64,000 nt of DNA from Trifolium pratense (lineage: Eukaryota; Streptophyta; Magnoliopsida; Fabales; Fabaceae). The position numbers and the translations under genes are program-made. The stretch spans positions 15,785,362 to 15,849,361 of the forward strand of contig NC_060061.1 in assembly GCF_020283565.1 (NCBI RefSeq), read 5' to 3'. Positions 12,967-27,958 of this stretch are shown here, piece after piece; the first letter of the stretch is position 1, and each line of letters opens with the position of its first letter. The notes below the pieces were generated by a model. It saw nothing but the letters and a program-made list of their open reading frames with translations, made no database searches and was not told where the DNA came from.

Positions 12967-15182
12967 TGTAACACCCTAACCCTTACGCGCATAAATTAAA
13001 ATAAAAACAAAACAGCGGCAAGGACATAGAATATTACACATATGAAAAACGCATTTTTCAAGTAAACAACACAACAGCAACAGGCCGATCTAAAAATTTC
13101 GTTTCAGAAACAGCAGCGGAAAAATAAACAGTCAAAACCAAGCATGTATTTACATTTCATTCATATAATATACAAGCTGTACAAGTTTCAAAAGTGGCAA
13201 AGTCGACATCAGCGACAATTGCCAAGCTAATACAACCAAACGATTACCCCCAGATATAGTGTTACAATATACATCAGAGCACTAGACTCTATTCCAAAAC
13301 TAGGGTACAAAACTAAAAACTTAGGGTAGGGTAACTACACTAAACCCTCACCACAAAAACAAAGCTTCTAAACTGCGCGTCTACTCCGGAACGACAGTCT
13401 CGTCTTCCTGGAAATCTGAACCCCCAAAGGTCCAGCAAATAACACAAAACAGAGAGTGTTAGTCATCAAGATCAACATACATATACAACAAGAAATACGG
13501 CATATACAAGTTCAAATAAGATAATACGCACACAACTACATATACACAATTAACTCAACACACGCAACCAGTCGATGTCAATTATCAATTAACAATTGGA
13601 ATGTGCACATAACCCTAAATGAATACTAATGTCACATATTATGCATGCTTTCGAATGCATCTTAAATGCATGTGGTACCAAAATTTTTGGATAAACTTAT
13701 ATATCATGAATGCATCATGAATGCATGATTCATCAAAGTCATCAAAATTGATCAATGCTCCATTGGTCAATTATCATCAACAATCATCAAAGATTAATCA
13801 ACACACTCTTGATTAATTATCATCATCAAAACACGTTTTTGCTCACTAACATGTTCAACTAAACAATATCCAAACTCAACATCCAATTAAACAATTTCAT
13901 CACAAAAACATCATCATACATTAATCATAATGTATTGTAACTTACACCATATCACAAACCAACATCGGGAATGGGTATTACGCGAAAAATCAAGTAAAAC
14001 GGACCAATTTAGATCGATTAAATCACATTTTCTTAACATTCCAAAATAATGTCAAAAACATAAACATACCCACTTTGCACTACAACTTATTGCATACGCG
14101 TGCGAATCAAACATTTTAAGCTTTGGTAATACACCATAATACCAAGGAAACATATCCCAATAGCCCAAATAAATTATAGGACTCTACAAAATATTTTGAA
14201 AATCCCTTTGTTCGCTGCAGCGACCAGTAGCGAACCAGTCAGCGAACAAAGGCAGAATGAAATTTCCATCTGGCGAACACGACTCGCTGCAGCGACCACT
14301 TCAGGACATGTTCGCTACGATTCGCTACGGTTCGCTACGGTTCGCTACAGCGACCCATCAAGAACATACACGTTCGCTACGGCTCGCTACGGCTCGCTAC
14401 AGCGACCATGCTGTTCTTGAGGTTTTCCAATGGCGGTTTAACATGGAAATCACTCAAAAATTCATTCAAACATGTTATAAATTCAAAATAAACCATCAAA
14501 CATGCATATATCATACATATATACATTGATTCATGTCCAAAAACATCAACACACACCAAAACATCATAATCTAGGGTTTTTAGGCATTTGGATCAAAATT
14601 TCATAAAATCCTCAAACATGATTTTCAATTCATTACATGCATTTACCATCCATACAACATGTTATACACATCAAAGACATGTTATAATTCATTGTTTCAT
14701 ATGTTTTGATTTAAGAAAATCTTTCAAAATCTAAAAGAAAAGTGAACGGGGAGAGTTCGGGTACGGAGATATCGACAATCTCCCCTCTCGAGTCGTTCAC
14801 GATCATGATTACTAACTCTCTTACCTCGAAACGATGATTTGCTCGCGAAAATCTTGCTTTCTCTCTTGCTTGCTCTTGCCCTAGCTCTCTTCTCTTTCTC
14901 TTGCTCAAAGACCAAAGAAAATAAATTGTGAAAACTATGACTTATGTTGACTTTTCCACTACTTATACTACTCCCTAAAAATTGTCATAAAGACTAGCCC
15001 AAAAGTCCAATACCAAAGGCCCAACTTGCGCCCCCCTCTATGGCCCAACTCACAAGGATTTCGCTCACTAACGAACACTCGCGATAAAATAAAATAATCT
15101 CCGATTACGAGAAAATATTTTTGAAAGCCAAACAATTAAATAAAACATATAAGATATAGTTTACGAAAAACGGGTCGTTACA
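12967..15182 (-). repeat. 5' LTR of element B
   Basis: Complete 2216-bp LTR. On the plus strand it runs from tgtaacacccta to cgggtcgttaca. It holds the same ttcgctacgg repeat as the other LTR, with one extra unit near 14310-14345. No gene is seen inside; the short minus-strand frames at 14711-14915 are duplicated in both LTRs and have no recognisable domain. Confidence 0.93.
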
Positions 15183-15286
15183 CTAACTAATTATTCGTCG
15201 CTCACTAAAATAATTAAAAGCCACATAATAAATAAAATAACATTTTTTTTAAAAAAAAATACAAATACGAAAAATGGGTCGTTACA
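15183..15286 (-). repeat. Remnant LTR end C (Tekay-like)
   Basis: A 104-bp stretch that starts right after B and ends gggtcgttaca. It resembles the terminal part of LTRs B and I (cgctcacta..., A/T-rich stretch, then gggtcgttaca) but is clearly diverged. Most likely it is the end of an older LTR that had inserted in copia element D and was then hit by B. The rest lies left of A, outside the window. Confidence 0.7.
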
Positions 15287-18200
15287 ATAGAAAACCTCAA
15301 CCAAAACCTGAACATGTTCATGTTCTCACAAAGAAAGAGTGGAAGCCTAAAAATGAAGATGTTGAAACAATACCAAAGAATGATGAAGTTTTCTTGATAG
15401 CTCATACCTCACTCAGAGTTTCATCAAGAGAGGATTGATATTTTGATAGTGGATGCTCTAGGCATATGACTGGTGTTGACAAAATCTTGGTGAATGTGAA
15501 ATCCTACTCAACTAGTTATGTTACTTTTGGTGATGGAGCAAGAGGAGAAATTGTTGGTATAGGAAAGTTGATCAATAATGACTTACCTAAACTAGACAAT
15601 GTTTTGCTTGTGAAAGGATTGACAGCTAATCTCATCAGTATCAGTCAGCTATGTGATCAAGGTCTGAAGGTTAATTTCATAAAATCTGAATGTTTAGTTA
15701 CTAATGACAAGGGTGACTTGTTAATGAGAGGATTAAGATCAAAGGACAACTGTTATCTTTGGGTTCCACAAGAAGAAGCTAATCTATCTACCTGTATGAT
15801 TTCTAAAGAAGATGAAGTGAAACTATGACACCAGAAGCTGGGTCATTTGAATCTGAGGAGCATGAAAAAGGCCATATCAGAAGAAGCTATCAGAGGTATA
15901 CCAAAGCTCAAGATTGAAGAAAGCAACATCTGTGGTGAATGTCAGATAGGCAAACAAACCAAAGTGCCACACCAGAGGTTGCAGCTTCTGACAACAACCA
16001 GAGTTCTTGAGCTCTTGCACATGGATTTAATGGGACCTATGCAAGTTGAAAGTCTAGGAGGAAAGAGGTATGCCTATGTTGTGGTTGATGATTTCTCTAG
16101 ATACACTTGGGTGAATTTCATAAGAGAAAAATCTGAAACCTTTGATGTCTTCAAAGATCTGTGTACACAACTTCAGAGAGAAAAGGATAATGTGGTTCTG
16201 AGAATAAGAAGTGATCATGGAAAGGAATTTGAAAACTCAAAATTCTCAGAGTTCTGTGCATCTGAAGGAATTATGCATGAGTTTGCTTCTCCCATTACAC
16301 CTCAACAAAATGGTGTAGTTGAAAGGAAAAATAGGACTCTGCAAGAATCAGCTAGAGTGATGCTACATGCCAAGAAACTTCCTTATACATTCTGGGCAGA
16401 AGCTCTGAATACTGCCTACTACATCCACAACAGAGTCACACTGAGATCAGGGAAAAATACTACTTTGTATGAACTGTGGAAGAATAAGAAACCAACTGTG
16501 AAATATTTTCATGTGTTTGGAAGCAAATGTTACATTCTGGCAGATAGAGAACCAAGAAGAAAGATGGATCCTAAGAGTGATGAAAGAATCTTTCTAGGAT
16601 ATGCAGCAACAGCAGAGCCTATAGAGTATACAACTCCAGAACGAAAACTATGATGGAGTCTATTAATGTGGTTATAAATGACTCAGCAGATGAGAAGACA
16701 ACAGATGTGTCAGATGATGCTATAGCATCTGACTTACAGGATGATCTGCAAGATGCTGAACCTGTCACTGTAAAAGAACCAGAAGCTAATACTGAAACTT
16801 CTAGTTCTGAAGCAAACAATGCACCAAAGAAAGGACCATCCAATAGAGTTCAGAAGAATCATCCTCTGGATCTAATCATTGGTAATCCAGATCATGGTAT
16901 TACTACCAGAAGAGCAAATGATGTAATTTCTAACTCTTGCTTTGTGTCAAAGATTGAACCCAAGAATGTGAAAGAAGCTCTTACTGATGAATACTGGATC
17001 AATGCTATGCAAGAAGAATTGGGCCAATTCAAGAGGAATGAAGTATGGGATTTAGTCCCTAGACCAGAAGATGCTAATGTGATTGGTACAAAGTGGGTAT
17101 TCAAGAACAAGTCTGATGAAAAAGGCACTGTTACTAGAAACAAGGCCAGACTTGTTGCTCAAGGGTATGCTCAAATTGAAGGAGTAGATTTTGATGAGAC
17201 ATTTGCTCCTGTTGCTCGTCTTGAATCCATAAGACTACTACTAGGGGTTGCATGTATTCTGAAATTCAAGCTGTTTCAAATGGATGTGAAAAGTGCCTTT
17301 CTCAATGGGTACTTAAATGAAGAGGTCTATGTGGAGCAACCTAAAGGATTTGTGGATCCTAATCTTCCAGATCATGTGTATAGGTTGAAAAAGGCATTAT
17401 ATGGTCTAAAGCAAGCTCCTAGAGCTTGGTATGAAAGGCTTACTGAGTTTCTTGTTAAGAATGGCTATACAAAGGGAGGCAATGACAAAACTCTATTTGT
17501 GAAGGAAGAAGGAAGAAAGCTGATGATAGCCCAAATCTATGTAGATGACATTGTATTTGGAGGAATGTCTGACCAGATGGTACAACTTTTTGTTCAGTAG
17601 ATGTACTCAGAGTTTGAGATGAGTCTAGTTGGTGAATTAACGTTCTTTCTTGGATTACAAGTTAAGCAGATGGAAGACTCGATCTTTATCTCTCAGAGTA
17701 AATATGCCAAAAATATTGTTAAGAAATTTGGTATGGAGAGTTCCAGTCACAAAAGAACACCTGCAGCTACACATTTGAAATTAACAAAGGATGAAGGAGG
17801 AGTAGATGTGGATCAAAGTATGTATAGAAGCATGATAGGAAGCCTTCTATATCTCACTGCAAGCAGGCCAGATATTGCTTTTGTAGTAGGTGTTTGTGCT
17901 AGATACCAAGCTGCACCAAAGATGAGTCATCTGACTCAAGTGAAGAGGATACTTAAGTATGTAAGTGGACTTGTGATTATGGTATGATGTATTCTCATGG
18001 TGAAAACTCTATGCTTACTGGGTATTGTGATGCTGATTGGGCTGGTAGTGCTGATGATAGAAAAAGCACTTCTGGATGATGTTTCTTTCTTGGAAATAAC
18101 TTGATTTCATGGTTTAGCAAGAAACAAAACAGTCTCTCTCTCTCTACTGCTGAGGCTGAATATATTGCAGCAGGAAGTGGTTGTTCTCAATTGCTATGGA

Positions 18201-18487
18201 TGAAGCAAATGTTGAAAGAGTATAATATTGAGCAAGATGTCATGACTTTGTATTGTGACAATCTGAGTGCCATAAATATTTCGAAAAATCCCATTCAACA
18301 TAGTAGAACAAAACACATTGATATCAGACATCACTTCATTAGAGACCTTGTGGAAGACAAAATTGTGACTCTAGAACATGTTGCCACTAAAAATCAACTG
18401 GCAGATATTTTTACTAAGGCATTGGATGCAGTTCAATTTGAAAGGTTTAGAGGCAAACTTGGTATTTGCCTATTTGAGGAATTATAG
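15287..18487 (+). pseudogene. Element D: decayed Ty1-copia (Sirevirus-like) pol
   Basis: Remains of a copia polyprotein, broken at the 5' end by nested insertions. Visible in order: protease remnant DSGCSRHMTG (about 15451); pre-integrase HHCC region (about 15830-15960); integrase with [20 protein letters not shown]_2 with [12 protein letters not shown] and YVDDIVFG (about 17275-17555); RNase H with [11 protein letters not shown] and ADIFTKAL. Lesions: stop codons at 15436 and 15826 (both where Trp is expected), a frameshift near 16605, a stop at 17598, a frameshift near 17965 and a stop at 18077. It cannot encode a working protein. Three of the four stops fit C-to-T transitions on one strand, typical of methylated silenced repeats. 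Confidence 0.93.
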
Positions 18488-18712
18488 CAATTAATGCATG
18501 TCAGGAGTGAAAAAGAAAAGACTCCTGTGAATGTGGTGCATGTTGATGCATCTGAAATAAACAAAGCTATAAACTCTCCCTCTGAGAGTGTGAAGACTGC
18601 ATCTGAAGTTATCTATTTTGTGTGGGCAGATTTGTGTGCTTGGGTTATGCACAATTTATGCTCTGATCTCTGATTTTCTATATTCTGACTTTGTTTGTCA
18701 GAATTTTGGGCT

Positions 18713-19091
18713 AAAAAGGGGGAGTATATTGTAATACGTTCTGAAGTTGTTTTCTGTGTGTGGTTCTGAAGTAATGTTCTGAGTAGAAGCCTCTGGTTCA
18801 AGCGTCCTCTGAAGCCAGATGGAATGTTATATGCAGGGGGAGTGTTATGTGCATGATATGGAAAGTTATACTACTATGATGATATGCATGATGTGAGGGG
18901 GAGTAGAATTTATTTTCTGCTCTGTGAGGCTGGTTGTTTACTTGTCCGCTGTGCATGCCTCTGATGGCTTTTGGTACAACATCTTAATATTCTTCTTTTC
19001 CTAGTTGTGTGTTTATGTTGACTCGAAGAGAAGTTTTATTTTGCATATGGGTCAAAAAGTGTTTTAGTCAAAATTTGCCAAAGGGGGAGAT
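18713..19091 (+). other. Array of four polypurine-tract-like motifs, element D
   Basis: Four gggggag cores occur before the 3' LTR: 18713-18724 (aaaaagggggag), 18833-18842, 18895-18904 and 19078-19090 (ccaaagggggaga). The last abuts the LTR and is the functional site by position. Multiple polypurine tracts before the 3' LTR are a known Sirevirus hallmark. No coding sequence is visible between 18488 and 19091. Confidence 0.75.
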
Positions 19092-20294
19092 TGTTGGTGA
19101 TTTTGAGTGTTGGCAACAATTTTGCAAAAACATCTTTTAGCCAGATGCTATAGGAGTTGCTAAAACATCTGAGTATTTTTGTCTCTGAAGAAGAGAAGCA
19201 TCTGAACATGTCTGCTTCTGAAGAAGAGAAGCCTCTGAAGCGTTTTCATCCTCTGAGGATGTATAACCTCTGAACCTCTGAAAGTGATACAAGTTCTGAC
19301 TCTGAAGGTTCGACTCTGAAGGAAGTGTACGTTCTGACTCAGTAGACATTACAAGTCCTGAACCTCTGGTTCTGAAGCTATGCGCGTGTCTGTTTTATTT
19401 TTTGAAGATATCTTTTAAAGATTTGATTTACGAATAAGATCATACTTATCCACTAAGCTAAAAACGTGCCTTCTACTGCAAGATACCCAAGGCGGTTTGT
19501 TTTATTTGTTACAAAAATATGTTTCAATATTTTTGCATCAAATCTTTTGTTTGTTGAAGAATTATTTTTGGAGTAAATCTTTTCTTGAAGGATTATTTTT
19601 GGAAGTGCACACTTTATTATTTTGAAGTAAATCTTGTGAGCTGGCCATCAAAGATTCCAGCTGTTTATTTGAAGACTTTACTTGGGGATCAAGACTTGCA
19701 AGGCTATAAATATGAAGACCTAAACCTTGTTTTATTAATGTAATCTAAGCCATATTCTAAAAAGCGTGTGTTTAAGGTTTAGAGTGTTTAGTGTTTATTG
19801 TGAGACTTTCTTGTGTCACTTTGATGCAAGTTTAGGACTAGGGTTTGAGTTGTAAGTTGTGACTTGTCTCCTAAGCTTTGAAGTACGGAGATTAGGTTTG
19901 TGTGTTTTACTCTTAAGCTTTTAAGCACGGAGTATTGTTGTTATGATTGTCTTGAAGAGTGTCTTCACAAGCTCTGTTATTGTTTGTATACTATCACAGG
20001 TTGTGTGGTAGTGAGGGGAGTGAGACGGGGTCTCATATCTAGGAGTTCCTAGGTAGAAGTTGCATTGGGTAGGGATTAAGTGAGGAGTTGTAAACGGGCG
20101 AGTTTAGCTCTGAATTAATACTGCTGATAGTGGATTTCCTCCTGGATTGGTATCCCCCAGAGTAGGTGAGTTGCACCGAACTGGGTTAACAAACTCTCGT
20201 GTTGTTTACTTTCAGCTCTTTATCGTTTTTTTTACTGCTTAGAACTTCTGATCACTGCGTAGAAGTTCTGAACACTGCGTGCCAGGAATTTCAG
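19092..20294 (+). repeat. 3' LTR of element D (right end approximate)
   Basis: Begins tgttggtgattttgag directly after the purine tract. A TATA box (ctataaatatg) sits at 19704-19714. The 3' end is uncertain: the first plausible CA is at 20294 (caggaatttca), and a later one would be near 20338. The following sequence reads like the tail of an Athila-type element, so D is inserted in G. Confidence 0.7.
19704..19714 (+). promoter_or_regulatory. TATA box in LTR D
   Basis: The sequence ctataaatatg lies about 610 bp into the LTR, where the U3 promoter of a Sirevirus LTR would be expected. Confidence 0.55.
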
Positions 20295-20927
20295 GTTGCT
20301 TAGAATCTTTTCAAGCCTATGGTAAAATGGCATGTTACACGTTGATTGAGAGACACCCTTTCAATATTGAGCGAAATTGTGAGAGAGAGAAAAAGTTGAA
20401 CATGGACTCTTGAGGACACTTGTTGTACTTGCTAATATTAACGTCTCTTGGACCGAAGTGATGATTGAGCATGATCGCTGCAGTGAAGATCAGTGGTACC
20501 ATTACCGACAAAATAACAAGGTTGTGAATTTCCTGTCATCTAAGTTACTTGTTGTTTCACTGACGATTTTGTTTGACAGGCATGTTACTCGAGGACGAGC
20601 AACAGTTTAAGTGTGGGGTTGTGATGCAGTAAATTATATGATGTTTTTAGGTACTATTTAGGTTAGTTTTTATTAGCTTTAGTAGCAATTGAAGACCAAA
20701 TGCAAGCAAGAACCTAAAGATATGAAGCTACTTGATCAAGAAGCAAGAAAAGTGGAAAATGCATAAAAAAGGGCACAAAAGGAAGAAATATGCTGATATA
20801 CCACATCGTACCAAAAACACCATAACTTGAGCTACGAGTATCGGATCGAGGCCCGTGACCATGCGTTGGAAAGCTAAGACAAAGTGCTACAACTTTTCTG
20901 TTGTGACAAAAATCAAAATAAGGACGC

Positions 20928-20964
20928 CATCGTGGCTACGATGAATTACATCGTGGCCACGATG
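20928..20964. repeat. Quasi-palindromes 1-2 in LTR G
   Basis: catcgtggctacgatg at 20928-20943 and the perfect palindrome catcgtggccacgatg at 20949-20964. They belong to the same cluster as 23401-23513, now separated by solo LTR H. Confidence 0.85.
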
Positions 20965-20977
20965 AGAAGGTAACTTG

Positions 20978-23365
<2,388 letters not shown>

Positions 23366-23400
23366 CAAGTCTGCGTGCTTCTTAAGCAAGAAAATAGATC

Positions 23401-23513
23401 CATCGCACCACAATGAGGAGCCATCGTACCACGATGAGTGACAGCTATCGCACCACGATAGGACCCATCGTGGCCACGATGAGGCAAAATTACACGCCAT
23501 CGTGGCTACGATG
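23401..23513. repeat. Quasi-palindromes 3-7 in LTR G
   Basis: Five further copies of the 16-bp catcg(n)6cgatg-type motif: 23401, 23422, 23445, 23466 (perfect, same as at 20949) and 23498. Their spacing varies (about 20-32 bp) while the motif is kept, so this is not a simple tandem repeat. Confidence 0.85.
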
Positions 23514-23557
23514 GATACGATGGAGCGCATAAAAAGCCCAAAACCCAGCTGAAAATC

Positions 23558-23567
23558 TATAAATAGA
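23558..23567 (+). promoter_or_regulatory. TATA box of LTR G
   Basis: ctataaatag lies 45 bp downstream of the last palindrome. This puts the palindromes in the U3 promoter region. Confidence 0.65.
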
Positions 23568-24747
23568 GCCTTCCTCCTTCACAATTATTCATTCAGAAAA
23601 TACTGAAAAGTATTTCTACACTCAAGAGTTAGGAGAACTCTAAGGAGGAGGCAAGGAAGGCACAGGTGCTCCCGAGGCATAGGGGTAATCTTTATGCTTT
23701 CTTTTCCTTATTGTTTTATTATGGTATTCAGTAGCTAAATACCTTTAGGTTAGGTCGAGTAGATGAACTCCCTTATGAATGCTTGAGTCCATGTAATTTG
23801 GTTCGAAAAAGATTATATCAATTACTATTCAGTTATTATCTATTATTATATCTGCTTATTTATACACTTTCATATATGAATGCGCACATATCATGATAGT
23901 ACATAGGATTAGCTGATCTCGTGACAACAGACTAAAGCCAGACCTAAAAGAGATAATATAACTAGCCGGAATTGGGAAAGGTAAAACAAGTACCCTTGGT
24001 TAGGGGATAGTAGATTAAGAATCACACATAGTTAACTTCTGCATGTTTACAGTTATTCAGTCTAGGCAAGTTAACGTTGAGAACTTGTTAAAGGAAGAAA
24101 TCACGTGACAAACAAGGGTTCTCTTACCAATTAGGTTGTCAATAGCGTCTTCAGTGCAATAGGGTAAGGAATGCGAAATCTGAACTTATCTCATGGAAAT
24201 TAATCACCAGATAACAAATGAATAGTAAACGATATAACGCCAGTTACCAAGCAGGAATAAGGGAGGGATTCGAAAGTACTTAACCACTCGTTCTCATCTG
24301 AAACCCATCTCTTTATTTTAATTGTCTTTTTAATTGCTATTTACTTTCAACTGTCAAAACCCTTTCAACCAAACAAAGCGAATGCAAAGTCTTTTACTTT
24401 AATTTATTTTAAACGCATAAATTCCTAACTGAAACTAGTAGCTTTGGCACGATCCCTGTGGATACGAACTCATTCCACTTTGGAGTGTGAATTATTACTC
24501 GACGATAGACTGGTCCACTTGCCAGACTGCAGTCACAAATCTAATTATCAAGATATAGGACTTTAAAACACTAACCCATGCATATTAGGAGCCACACAAG
24601 CAACACCTGCACCAGGACCTTTTCACATTGTATGCTCCTTCCTATGAGTCTGCAACATATTAAAACAAAAGTTTCTAGTTGGTGCTGGCTGCAAGAAGGA
24701 GAATAATAAGGCATTTAAACTCTAAAAACGATGGTAATACTATGTTG

Positions 24748-26848
24748 TGTAACACCCCGAACTAACTACCCTTAAAACGTAATTTTAAAAAAACTTTTAA
24801 AGATCAGTAGCCGGAGCGCTACGGAAAAACATTTTTAAAACGATCACGCACATGACGTGAAAGGTTGCAGCGGAAAACATAAGAAAGGATTTTCAAATAA
24901 CAAATAACATTTATCTCAAAAGATGTTTTATATACATAAACCACAAAGTTAAAGTTCCACATCGATATACGACGGAAATCAAACGTTCCCCCGACTCGAT
25001 GTTACAAAATACCAGAGCACTAGAAATATTACACAACCAAACTAAGCTTAACAAAACTATACAAAAAGGTAGCCTAACTAAGCTCCTCACCCAAAAGTGC
25101 TCCATGCCAAAACGATCCGCAACGGCAACTAAACCGCGACCTGAGTACCTGAACCCCCAAAGGTCCAGCACATAACAAATAGGTAGAGAGTTAGTAAACA
25201 TAATCACATACATACGAATATAGGAACGCACATATATTCCACCTATCATGCATACTAACTCACACACATGCATAAGCAAATAAAATACCAAAAACCAAAT
25301 ACTCACAAATACACCACCAGATAGTTTCACGTCGTTTCGGACAACACAAAACACTTAACAAATAAATGCACATTTACTTAAATGCGTCTAATGCCAAACA
25401 TTCAATGTCATGCCAACCTAGACACGACTAATGCATGTGGTACCATCTTCTTTATCAAGGATCTTACCATTGATATATTTCTTTATTGGACAAGTCCAAT
25501 ATCCTTCTTTATCAGACAAGTCTGATATCCCTCAATAATGCATGAATTTATGAATGTCATGCATTTACCAAACATATGATAAACTCACAAATGGATAACA
25601 TAATCCATTAAACTTCTTTATCAGACAAACTGATATTCTTCTTTATCGGACAAACCCGATATACAACACACATTTACTTCTTTGACATTTTATATAAATG
25701 CCATCCCAAAACACAATTATTAAACATATAATAATTGGAATCCAATACAAAACCAAATACATATACATACCCACTTTGAACTGCAAATCATTGCATACTC
25801 GTGCGAATCATTAAACTCACACACTAGTAATACACTATAATACCAAGGAAACATATTCCAATAGCCCAATTGAATTATAGACCCCCACAACAAAATTTGG
25901 AAAACCAATTCCCTCGCTGAGCGAGAGTCAGCGAGAGTTGGCGAACAGACAACAGACTGGTTGGATTATTTGGTGATCCTGGCGAGAACTGGCGAGAGTC
26001 AGCGAGCTCGTCGCTATCTCTCGCTGAAGCTTCGCTCAACGACCACATCAAGAACAAGCAAGCTCGCCACAAGGCTCGCTCAACGACCAAGCTGTTCTTG
26101 AGGGTTTTCAATGGCGGTTTAACACCCAAATTCACCAAAAATACATTTTTACATGTTATAAATACATAACAATCCATCAATCATGCATATATCATACATA
26201 TATACATAGAAACACATTCAAAAACACCCAAATACCTCAAAGCATGCAAAATCAAGCATTTTCTTGCATTTTAAGCAAAACCATAAACATGGCCAAACAT
26301 CTACAAATTCCCTTTGTTTTTCCCCAAAGAGTTTTACTACACAACAAGGATGATGAGTTCATGCTGGTGTTAAAGAAAAATTCACCCAAAACCCTAAAAG
26401 AAATTGGGTGAGAGAGTTTGGGAATGGAGGCTAGACACCTCCCCTCTCTATGATCACCAAAGCTTATGTTTCACTACTCTCACCTTGGATTGATGATGAT
26501 TCTTGGCCTCTAATCTCTTCTCCTTGCTCGAGTTCTAACTCCTCTTGGTTGCCCTAGCTCCACTCTTGGCTTATGTTCTTGCTCTTGGAAGAAAAATGAC
26601 ATAATGAAAAATATTTGCACTAAGGCTTGGCTTATATACCTCTCCCTATTTCTCATGGATCAAAGCCCAAATGCCTAAGCCCACTAAGCTAAGTCTCACG
26701 CCTAAGGCCCACTAACATGGCATAAGTTTCGCTCACCAACTTAAGTTCGCCCTAAATAATTATACGCCGCGTAAATAAATATTTAACACTAACCCAAAAT
26801 ATATGCAAATATATAAAATATCGATTTACTAAAAATCGGGTCGTTACA
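24748..26848 (-). repeat. 3' LTR of element I
   Basis: Plus-strand ends are tgtaacaccccg and gggtcgttaca; 2101 bp. It contains repeated ...ctttatc(g/a)gacaa phrases (25440-25680) also seen, inverted, in solo LTR H. No gene inside; the frames at 24911-25354 and 25875-26180 recur in the other LTR and have no known domain. Confidence 0.95.
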
Positions 26849-26867
26849 ACTCTACCCCCCTTAAAAG
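26849..26867 (-). other. Polypurine tract of element I
   Basis: The minus strand reads ttttaaggggggtagagt next to the LTR, nearly the same as element B's tract. Confidence 0.85.
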
Positions 26868-26914
26868 AATTTCGCCCTCGAAATTACCTAAGAGATAACG
26901 CTGAGAACGAACCT

Positions 26915-27853
26915 TCATCTCGGCATCTTCGGTTTCTTGCACGCAGGACTCTTGTGACCTTCCTCGCCACAATTGAAATAAAACACTTTCACCCGACAAG
27001 TATCGGCCTTGTGCCCAAACTGTCCACAACTGAAACACTTATCGCTTTTCCTCGGGCAATCATATGACATATGACCCCGCTCACCACATTTGTAACAATT
27101 TCCAATTCCTTGCTTCTTCTTCCCACTTCCATTGCCCTTGTTCTCATACGGCTTACCGCTATCCAATCCTTTCCCTTTCCTGTCATTCAGAGCCTTATAG
27201 TAGTTGGTCTTGGCCTTGCTATCCTCATCACAAATCCTTTCCTTGGTCATAAGGGTCGAAAAATCCCGGATTTCAGAAAATCCAATCAACAGCTTAATAT
27301 CTGGACGAAGTCCACTCTCGAACGTAACACACTTGTCCTTTTCGGCTTCTACCGTGTTGTAGTGTGGACTAAACACACACAAAGCTTCAAACTTAGCCGA
27401 ATACTCAGCGACCGATAGATTTCCTTGTTTGAGTTCCATAAACTCAAGCACTTTCTTGTTCTTCACATCAGCCGGGAAATACTTCCTCAAGAATTCCCGT
27501 TTGAAAACTTCCCACATAATAGCAAAACCTTCCAATCCAATTCTCAGCTTGACATTCTTCCACCAGACGTTTGCCTCCTCTCTTAGCACATACGTCCCCA
27601 AAACAGTCTTGTTTTCCTCTGTGCATCCCATGGCTTCGAAGATAATCTCTAATTCCTCGATCCACTTGATAGCTCCCTCCGGGTTGTACCCTCCGGTAAA
27701 CAAAGTCGGTTTATGTGACATAAACCTTTCCAATCTTTTCTCGCTATCCCTTCCAGGGTCATTATCCCTTGCCACTAAAATAGTCAACGTAGCCAAAGCT
27801 TCTGCGATCTGAGCGTTGGTCCTAGCAGCAGCCATGATTCCTGAACGAACCAC
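26915..27853 (-). CDS. Element I Gag (capsid and nucleocapsid), stand-alone
   Basis: A 312-residue structural protein, collinear with the gag part of element B's polyprotein. It has the capsid region (ERFMSHKPTLFTGGYNPEGA; the WW-containing segment; YFPAD...[11 protein letters not shown]...EYSAKF) and a nucleocapsid with three CCHC-type knuckles near 248-305: CYKCGERGHMSYDC, CFSCGQFGHKADTC and YFNCGEEGHKSPAC. In the third, the first Cys is replaced by Tyr, so that knuckle is probably broken. The frame stops right after CKKPK, where B continues into the protease. The 66 bases that follow resemble the very end of pol before the polypurine tract, so one deletion appears to join gag directly to the pol terminus. 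The start may be Met1 or Met7. Confidence 0.9.
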   Translation of the reverse strand: MVRSGIMAAARTNAQIAEALATLTILVARDNDPGRDSEKRLERFMSHKPTLFTGGYNPEGAIKWIEELEIIFEAMGCTEENKTVLGTYVLREEANVWWKNVKLRIGLEGFAIMWEVFKREFLRKYFPADVKNKKVLEFMELKQGNLSVAEYSAKFEALCVFSPHYNTVEAEKDKCVTFESGLRPDIKLLIGFSEIRDFSTLMTKERICDEDSKAKTNYYKALNDRKGKGLDSGKPYENKGNGSGKKKQGIGNCYKCGERGHMSYDCPRKSDKCFSCGQFGHKADTCRVKVFYFNCGEEGHKSPACKKPKMPR

Positions 27854-27942
27854 AACTCGACATTAGAATGTATCAACAGTGTACCCAACACATGCTTCAT
27901 ACAGAGATAAAGAAAATCCTAATGGCTCACATGAACCGACCT

Positions 27943-27954
27943 GCTCTGATACCA
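27943..27954 (-). other. Primer binding site of element I (initiator tRNA-Met)
   Basis: The minus strand reads tggtatcagagc, separated from the 5' LTR by four bases. It is identical to the site in element B. Confidence 0.92.
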
Positions 27955-27958
27955 CTAT

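Larger units (their letters stand above)
6978..15182 (-). mobile_element. Element B: young Tekay Ty3-gypsy element, minus strand, split by A
   Basis: Full coding retrotransposon read right to left: 5' LTR 12967-15182, primer site, gag-pol ORF, polypurine tract, then the 3' LTR, of which only 6978-8424 is in view because element A is inserted in it. The overlapping parts of the two LTRs are 1447 and 1457 bp. By eye they differ by one 10-bp repeat unit and one or two substitutions, so B is very young. The right flank from 15183 is another LTR end of the same clade (C), so B probably landed in an older related LTR. Confidence 0.93.

Noticed and set aside
20338..20338. Alternative 3' end of LTR D at a tgttaca
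   Set aside because: Possible, but the sequence from 20295 already reads as a different element tail; no target duplication is available to decide.
24911..25354. 147-residue minus-strand frame in LTR I (repeated at 28122)
   Set aside because: Duplicated only because it lies in both LTRs; the second copy is shorter and no domain is visible.
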